Source: Tannerella sp.
Lineage (GTDB): Bacteria > Bacteroidota > Bacteroidia > Bacteroidales > Tannerellaceae
NCBI GenBank assembly: GCA_031269635.1
Contig: JAISYY010000392.1
Coordinates: 1-10,126, forward strand
Length of the DNA: 10,126 nucleotides
Direction of reading: 5' to 3'
Shown one piece after another: positions 6,675 to 10,126 of the stretch (positions are counted from its first letter, which is position 1; each line of letters begins with the position of its first letter). A program made the position numbers and the translations under genes. The notes beneath the pieces are model-generated. The model saw only the letters and a list, made by a program, of their open reading frames with translations. It did no database searches and was not told the origin of the DNA.

Positions 6675-7678
6675 TGATGCAATTGTTCGATAATAAATTC
6701 CACTTCGTCCGGAACAATCACAACATTGGCGACCCACGACGGTTTTTCCGTAAGCCGTACCGGCAACTTACCGGTGGAGCGGTTTTCTTCAAATTCGTCA
6801 AAAGGCAGCCGTATCCTCAGGTCTTCTTCGTTCAACTCTTTGAACCGCGACAACGGTATATTGCAGGCCACTTCAACGATCGAAGGAAATATGCGCAAGG
6901 CATAGCCGGCGGGAATATCATGGCACGATACCGGCAATCGCACTTTTTTTTCCGTAAACTCTTCAACCGGAACAGTAAGCCGCACCGTTTCCTGATCCGT
7001 TTTCACACCTGCGGGCAAGTCCAGCCCAACGGTAAGTTCCCGCGTACCGGAGGCGTTTTCTATCGTATAAAGTTTCGTTCTTATGCCGTTCAATGTGTCA
7101 AGAAACTTGCTGCTGCCATACAAACTGATTTTCGGATGTGATATCGTTATATCGCCCGACACCTGAAATCCGGGTTTGGTATTAACGATTACATTTGGAA
7201 TGACGGGTACCGAACGGCTGCTCAGCAAATCATACTTTATGGTTATATCGTGAGGCTCGATTGACGCTATGGAGGGTGAAGATATTAGTTGCTTCGAGAT
7301 CATGGTTTCAAGTTCCCGGGCTGTGATATGAAAGGATCGGTCCGGAGTGTCCGGAAGACCGGAAACAGATATGTCAATCGGCGAAAAATAAGTTTCCCAC
7401 AAAAAATACATCAGGGTCGTACCTTTATCTTTAAGTAATATACTTACTTTTTGAGGATTATCTTCCGACAAAACCCATTCCGGAGGGACATTTTTATAAC
7501 GCAACGGCAGTTCTACCTGCTTTTCGTAATCCTGTTGCAGGTTTTGTAAAAGCCAAAAGAAGAATGACAACAACAGGAAAAAAAGAAATATCAGAATTTC
7601 TTTCCATTGCTGTTTACGAAAAAAATCATCCGTATTCCGGAGTATTAATTTCAATGCAGATATAAACTTATTCTGCAT
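6671..7678 (-). CDS. YbbR-like domain protein, single-pass membrane anchored
   Basis: This 335-residue protein has a short basic cytoplasmic N-terminus, one strongly hydrophobic Phe/Leu-rich helix at about residues 28-45, and a long non-cytoplasmic part of beta-strand repeats. Those repeats fit YbbR domains: segments such as KNVPPEWVL, the repeated V.P..V pattern (SVPVIPNVIVNTKPGFQVSG) and NIPLSRFKELNEEDLRIRLP. In Firmicutes YbbR (CdaR) regulates the c-di-AMP cyclase CdaA; Bacteroidota homologues between yajC and coaE are usually annotated only as YbbR-like, and their role is not settled. No cdaA-like gene is visible here. It lies 13 bp after yajC and overlaps coaE by 4 bp, so it is in the same transcript. 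The start has no strong Shine-Dalgarno sequence. The family call is fairly secure from topology, domain pattern and conserved gene order; the function is not known. Confidence 0.8.
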   Translation of the reverse strand: MQNKFISALKLILRNTDDFFRKQQWKEILIFLFFLLLSFFFWLLQNLQQDYEKQVELPLRYKNVPPEWVLSEDNPQKVSILLKDKGTTLMYFLWETYFSPIDISVSGLPDTPDRSFHITARELETMISKQLISSPSIASIEPHDITIKYDLLSSRSVPVIPNVIVNTKPGFQVSGDITISHPKISLYGSSKFLDTLNGIRTKLYTIENASGTRELTVGLDLPAGVKTDQETVRLTVPVEEFTEKKVRLPVSCHDIPAGYALRIFPSIVEVACNIPLSRFKELNEEDLRIRLPFDEFEENRSTGKLPVRLTEKPSWVANVVIVPDEVEFIIEQLHQ

Positions 7679-7691
7679 GACCGGCTAAGTT

Positions 7692-8027
7692 TTATGATTT
7701 TGCCGGAATATCGCTTGTAGAAGCGAACACAGATGCTTTATCCACACGTATGCGAACGCCTTCTGCTATCTCGACAAGCATGGACGTATCGCCAACTTCC
7801 CTGATTTTTCCATGTATCCCGCCGGCCGTTACGATTTTATCGCCGACTTTCATCGCCTCACGCGCCTTTTGAATTTCCTTCTGGCGTTTTTGCTGCGGGC
7901 GGATCATAAAAAAATAGAAAATAGCGATCATCGCCACAATCATTAGTATACTCATGCTCATAGAGCTTCCTGTGCCACCGGAAGTTGCTCCCGGATTCTG
8001 CAATAACACGGTTGATATTATATTCAT
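7692..8027 (-). CDS. yajC: Preprotein translocase subunit YajC
   Basis: This 111-residue inner-membrane protein is the accessory subunit that associates with SecDF and SecYEG and supports protein export. A Gly/Ser/Met-rich N-terminus leads into one membrane helix (about residues 25-42) ending IFYFFMIRPQQKRQKE, the family signature in which the helix runs straight into a charged RPQQKR stretch. The cytoplasmic domain follows, with AMKVGDKIVTAGGIHGKIREVGD, also diagnostic. Length is normal (about 85-115). It lies 107 bp after nusB and has its own promoter in that gap, and it is 13 bp before the ybbR-like gene. The stretch before the ATG is AT-rich with no clear Shine-Dalgarno sequence, as is usual in this phylum. 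Confidence 0.96.
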   Translation of the reverse strand: MNIISTVLLQNPGATSGGTGSSMSMSILMIVAMIAIFYFFMIRPQQKRQKEIQKAREAMKVGDKIVTAGGIHGKIREVGDTSMLVEIAEGVRIRVDKASVFASTSDIPAKS

Positions 8028-8079
8028 TTTTTCAAAAATTTAAAGTTCAACATATTGGCCTTTGCCTGTTGTAACGCGG

Positions 8080-8110
8080 CAAAGATAATACATGTCGCGA
8101 ACATTACAAA
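8080..8110 (-). promoter_or_regulatory. Bacteroides-type promoter for yajC-ybbR-coaE
   Basis: On the minus strand TTTG (8107-8110) is followed after 19 nt by TATCTTTG (8080-8087), an exact fit to the -33/-7 consensus. Transcription should begin near 8073, about 45 nt before the yajC ATG. A second TTTG at 8112-8115 would give a 24-nt spacer and is less likely. Its position lets yajC and the genes after it be expressed independently of nusB. Confidence 0.7.
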
Positions 8111-8134
8111 ACAAATGCTCAAGTTTGTTTTCGG

Positions 8135-9058
8135 TCAGTTCTTCAACAAGAGTTTATCTTTTTTCAATTCTTCGATTATCGAATCGAGCACTCCGTTTAT
8201 AAAAATCCCGCTTTTCGGGGTACTGTAATATTTTGCCGCATCAATATATTCATTGAAAGTAACGTTCACCGGTATGGTCGGGAAGTTCATTATCTCGGCA
8301 AGAGCTACCTGCATAATGACAAGATCCATATTTGCCACACGTTCCGATTCCCAGTTCTTCATGTGGTTATTAATACGCGCACGATATTCATCTCCATGCA
8401 GGAGGGTTTGCCGGAACAGCTTTATAACATAGTCATAATCATCATTGTTGTTGAACATAGGCATCAGTTCCTGTTCATTCCCGGCTTTTTCGTCAAAGCG
8501 TTTGATCGTTTTTATCACAAACGATTCGATGATATCGACGTCTTCATTCCAGTAAATACATTTCTCTTCCAGATAATCTTCTATAAATTCATTGTTTGAA
8601 ATGACACGTTTGAAAACAAAACGCCAGAAGTCGCGGTCAGCCTCATAAGTATCCTCACTGCTCAGGTAATCCTTATAAACGTCGGACTTAACAATCAGTT
8701 CCAGGACTTTTTTGATAAAATCCCTGTCACTGCCCCATGAAACGCCATGTTCCTTCACATATTTTTGAAGATGTTCATTGTCAGCGATCTGAGCCGCCAG
8801 ACGATTGTTCAGCATACGCATATCGGGATTAATATCTTCGTCGGTCGGACGATACTTGTTCCGCCGTATTTCTATCACATGTTCATACATACGGGTCACT
8901 TCCACAATAAGCAACAATAAATAATGATATAAATCATAGGAACGTCTCAAACTCAACAGCAACTCATTTTCCGCTACCCTGAGATCATTATTACCTTTTT
9001 GATAGTATGCATATACTATCTGCAAAACTTTTATGCGGATTAAAATTCGATTAATCAT
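8135..9058 (-). CDS. nusB: Transcription antitermination factor NusB, long Bacteroidota form
   Basis: NusB, with NusE (ribosomal S10), binds boxA RNA and supports antitermination of rRNA operons. This protein is 307 residues, roughly twice the length of E. coli NusB (139), as is usual in Bacteroidota. The N-terminus MINRILIRIKVLQIVYAYYQ matches the R..R...LQ..Y first helix. A long acidic/aromatic insertion fills the middle (about 60-210). The C-terminal part carries the true NusB core: WESERVANMDLVIMQVALAEIM and then FNEYIDAAKYYSTPKSGIFINGVLD, corresponding to the conserved (N/D)E.(V/I)..AK.....FVNG.LD signature. It is the first gene of the minus-strand cluster, with a probable promoter about 40-70 nt upstream. 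The ATG at 9056-9058 has no Shine-Dalgarno sequence. Confidence 0.95.
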   Translation of the reverse strand: MINRILIRIKVLQIVYAYYQKGNNDLRVAENELLLSLRRSYDLYHYLLLLIVEVTRMYEHVIEIRRNKYRPTDEDINPDMRMLNNRLAAQIADNEHLQKYVKEHGVSWGSDRDFIKKVLELIVKSDVYKDYLSSEDTYEADRDFWRFVFKRVISNNEFIEDYLEEKCIYWNEDVDIIESFVIKTIKRFDEKAGNEQELMPMFNNNDDYDYVIKLFRQTLLHGDEYRARINNHMKNWESERVANMDLVIMQVALAEIMNFPTIPVNVTFNEYIDAAKYYSTPKSGIFINGVLDSIIEELKKDKLLLKN

Positions 9059-9096
9059 TCGTTTTTAAAGAACTTCTAAATTATAAAAATCGGGCG

Positions 9097-9127
9097 CGAA
9101 GATAGCAGTTATTCTTTGAAAATCGAA
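9097..9127 (-). promoter_or_regulatory. Probable nusB promoter, variant boxes
   Basis: On the minus strand TTCG (9124-9127) is followed after 19 nt by TATCTTCG (9097-9104). Spacing and position agree with the Bacteroides consensus, but both boxes have C where the consensus has T. Transcription would start near 9090, about 32 nt before nusB. The two deviations make this less sure than the yajC and ferredoxin promoters. Confidence 0.4.
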
Positions 9128-9205
9128 ATTTTTTAGCGGAATACTTGCTTTTTTAATAAAAAATACACATATTTAAAGTCCAATTCATGAACGAGAGGAG
9201 GATTT

Positions 9206-9337
9206 ATGATGAAAGAATTAACTGACAAAACGAGTGGATGCTCTGGTGATAAAGACATTGTATATTCCAAAGTCATCAAAGTCGGGACAATACTTCTGTT
9301 GAAAACGAGACGATTGCCGAATAAATGCAATTATTAA
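9206..9337 (+). pseudogene. Small reading frame resembling the start of a PUR/DUF3276 protein, truncated
   Basis: This is a 43-codon + strand frame, divergent from nusB, with two adjacent ATG codons (9206 and 9209). It is preceded by GAGAGGAGG (about 9193-9201), one of the few strong Shine-Dalgarno sequences in the window and a sign that this start is or was used. The product begins MMKELTDKTSGCSGDKDIVY and continues SKVIKVG. That resembles the N-terminus of the Bacteroidota PUR-family DNA/RNA-binding proteins (DUF3276), which typically read D.(E/D)(V/I)(V/F)(Y/F)S..I(K/R)AGKR.YY.DVK and run to about 100-130 residues. Here similarity stops after KVG, and the frame ends at TAA 9335-9337 with an unremarkable LLLKTRRLPNKCNY. 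The +1 frame meets a TGA soon after, so no single frameshift clearly restores the family. Either it is a decayed copy or an unrelated small protein. No clear + strand promoter was found. Confidence 0.4.
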
Positions 9338-9356
9338 TTTTCAGGTAACACAAATG

Positions 9357-9398
9357 AAAAAAGAGTGATTCACCTTTCAAGGTCATTTCACTCTTTTT
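9357..9398. terminator. Bidirectional terminator downstream of the ferredoxin gene
   Basis: AAAAAAGAGTGA (9357-9368) pairs with TCACTCTTTTT (9388-9398), and the inner part pairs ACCTT (9372-9376) with AAGGT (9379-9383). T-runs leave both ends. It lies 29 nt past the ferredoxin stop on the minus strand and 19 nt past the small + strand frame, so it can serve both. Confidence 0.85.
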
Positions 9399-9427
9399 CT
9401 TTTTCCGAAAAATGTCTCACCCGTATT

Positions 9428-9595
9428 TTATGCAGGATGAATAGCTTCAGTAGGACATGCGTCAGCACACGATCCGCAATCCGTACACATTTCAGCGTCA
9501 ATATTATAAATATCACCTTCTGAAATAGCTCCAACAGGACATTCGTCAATACAAGTACCACAAGCGATACAATCTTCGCTAATTACGTAAGCCAT
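9428..9595 (-). CDS. 2[4Fe-4S] bacterial-type ferredoxin
   Basis: This 55-residue cytoplasmic electron carrier is below the usual size cut-off for gene calling. It has two complete cluster motifs: CIACGTC..ECP (Cys 9, 12, 15 and 19) and CTDCGSC..ACP (Cys 37, 40, 43 and 47), both CX2CX2CX3CP. These bind two [4Fe-4S] clusters in the clostridial arrangement, where the fourth Cys of each motif ligates the opposite cluster. The spacing between motifs is 17 residues, close to the compact clostridial form with no extra domain. It fits an anaerobe using ferredoxin for pyruvate:ferredoxin oxidoreductase, hydrogenase or Rnf reactions; the actual partner is not shown here. It is monocistronic, with a promoter about 80 nt upstream and a terminator just downstream. 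The ATG at 9593-9595 follows an A/G-rich stretch that may be a weak ribosome site. Confidence 0.95.
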   Translation of the reverse strand: MAYVISEDCIACGTCIDECPVGAISEGDIYNIDAEMCTDCGSCADACPTEAIHPA

Positions 9596-9676
9596 AATCT
9601 TTTTTCTGTTTATTTATTAATAATTTAGTCGCTATCCGGGAATGAAAAATAACTCTTTCCCCTGTTAACGATTGTG

Positions 9677-9707
9677 CAAAGATATATCATTATTTTCTTT
9701 ACACAAA
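9677..9707 (-). promoter_or_regulatory. Bacteroides-type promoter for the ferredoxin gene
   Basis: On the minus strand TTTG (9704-9707) is followed after 19 nt by TATCTTTG (9677-9684), an exact fit to the consensus and identical in its -7 box to the yajC promoter. Transcription should start near 9670, giving a leader of about 75 nt with no obvious structure. Confidence 0.75.
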
Positions 9708-9711
9708 TATT

Positions 9712-9742
9712 TTTCCCGTTTTTTTCGTATGCAATATCTTTA
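9712..9742 (+). promoter_or_regulatory. Weak candidate promoter for porT
   Basis: TTTC (9712-9715), 19 nt, then TATCTTTA (9735-9742) on the + strand resembles the Bacteroides consensus with one mismatch in each box. If used, transcription would begin near 9749. That is downstream of the ATG at 9729, so translation would have to start at TTG 9780. AT-rich sequence makes chance matches likely. Confidence 0.2.
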
Positions 9743-10126
9743 CCGTTCTTGCGTTATTAGCAGTAAATACACTGGATTCTTGAAAAAGTTAGTTTACATA
9801 GTTACGTTTGCATTATTTGCTCTTCCGTCGTTTTCGCAAAAACGGAAAGTGCAGAATCAGCCTTATGCGGATTATAAACTGTATCATTTCGGCTTTCATG
9901 TAGGGCTGCATGCTCAAGACCTGCTCCTGACAAACAACGGCTATGTAACGCCCGACGGTCAAACGTGGTTTGCCGAAATCCCGGATTATGCACCGGGATT
10001 CAGCGTCGGGGTTATTGGCGATTTATTCCTCAACCCATACATGAACCTCCGGCTCTCCCCGACCATACATTTCGGCGATAAAACCATATTTTTCAAAGAA
10101 TTAACAAGCGAAGAAGAAAAGCCGGT
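9729..10126 (+). CDS. porT: PorT family type IX secretion outer-membrane beta-barrel protein, 5' part
   Basis: PorT is an outer-membrane barrel protein needed for the type IX secretion system, which exports proteins with C-terminal sorting domains in Bacteroidota. The gene runs off the right edge, so only about 130 residues are visible. A hydrophobic signal peptide (KKLVYIVTFALFALPSFSQ) is followed by ADYKLYHFGFHVGLHAQDLL, then APGFSVGVIGDLFLNPYMNL and RLSPTIHFGDKTIFF. The YHFGF.(V/L)GL and GFSVG(V/I)I.DL....NLR..PT.HFGD patterns are those of PorT. The start is uncertain. ATG 9729 gives a 17-residue extension before the KKLV signal peptide; TTG 9780 puts the signal peptide right at the N-terminus, in the usual (M)KK form. 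Neither has a good Shine-Dalgarno sequence. It is divergent from the ferredoxin gene, with a shared intergenic region. Confidence 0.85.
   Translation, partial: MQYLYRSCVISSKYTGFLKKLVYIVTFALFALPSFSQKRKVQNQPYADYKLYHFGFHVGLHAQDLLLTNNGYVTPDGQTWFAEIPDYAPGFSVGVIGDLFLNPYMNLRLSPTIHFGDKTIFFKELTSEEEKP

Noticed and set aside
6675..6737. N-terminal extension of coaE by 21 codons
   Set aside because: The extension lies inside the ybbR-like gene and does not resemble CoaE. MIKIGITGG at 6674 is the normal N-terminus and forms an ATGA overlap.
6674..7141. 155-codon + strand frame opposite the ybbR-like gene
   Set aside because: It is antisense to a gene in a conserved operon, with shadow-like composition.
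9133..9330. 65-codon minus-strand frame between nusB and the ferredoxin gene
   Set aside because: It overlaps the small + strand frame at 9206-9337, which has a strong Shine-Dalgarno sequence and family-like residues. The minus frame has no ribosome site or motif.
1..10126. CRISPR arrays, tRNA or rRNA genes, insertion sequences, phage genes
   Set aside because: No direct-repeat arrays, cloverleaf-like sequence, transposase motifs or terminal inverted repeats were seen on reading both strands.

Overview
The window reads as a chromosomal piece from a member of the Bacteroidota, almost certainly the order Bacteroidales. The evidence is a SusC/SusD outer-membrane nutrient pair, a gene for the type IX secretion protein PorT, a long-form NusB of about 307 residues, weak ribosome-binding sites, and several promoters of the Bacteroides type (TTTG, 19-20 nt, TAnnTTTG). 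Genus cannot be decided from the sequence.

Left part (1-5530). The C-terminus of a probable NUDIX hydrolase on the + strand converges on a minus-strand susC-susD pair, and a bidirectional terminator hairpin separates them. SusC is a 1185-residue TonB-dependent transporter with an N-terminal STN domain. SusD is its surface lipoprotein. They are 20 bp apart and share one well-matched promoter, with a leader of about 115 nt that contains a hairpin. No glycan-degrading enzyme, sigma factor or anti-sigma factor lies beside them.

Middle part (5530-6092). No intact gene is visible. The stretch holds two probable gene tails on opposite strands that meet head to head: on the minus strand a tail resembling a subtilase (S8) C-terminus, on the + strand a tail resembling an outer-membrane beta-barrel end. 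Each is followed by its own hairpin terminator. This looks like the scar of a deletion or rearrangement.

Right part (6093-9058). A minus-strand housekeeping cluster runs nusB, yajC, ybbR-like, coaE. It covers transcription antitermination, the Sec accessory subunit, a membrane-anchored YbbR-domain protein and the last step of coenzyme A synthesis. Spacing is tight: ybbR and coaE overlap by ATGA, yajC and ybbR are 13 bp apart, and an internal promoter precedes yajC. This half is visibly poorer in G+C than the susCD locus.

Right end (9059-10126). A divergent 43-codon + strand reading frame with a strong Shine-Dalgarno sequence looks like the start of a PUR/DUF3276 protein that then loses similarity. 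It is followed by a bidirectional terminator, a minus-strand 2[4Fe-4S] ferredoxin with its own promoter, and the divergent 5' part of porT, cut by the window edge.

No wholly new system is evident. The points most worth a second look are the head-to-head gene-tail scar, the STN-type SusC without local regulators, the truncated PUR-like gene, and the uncertain porT start.
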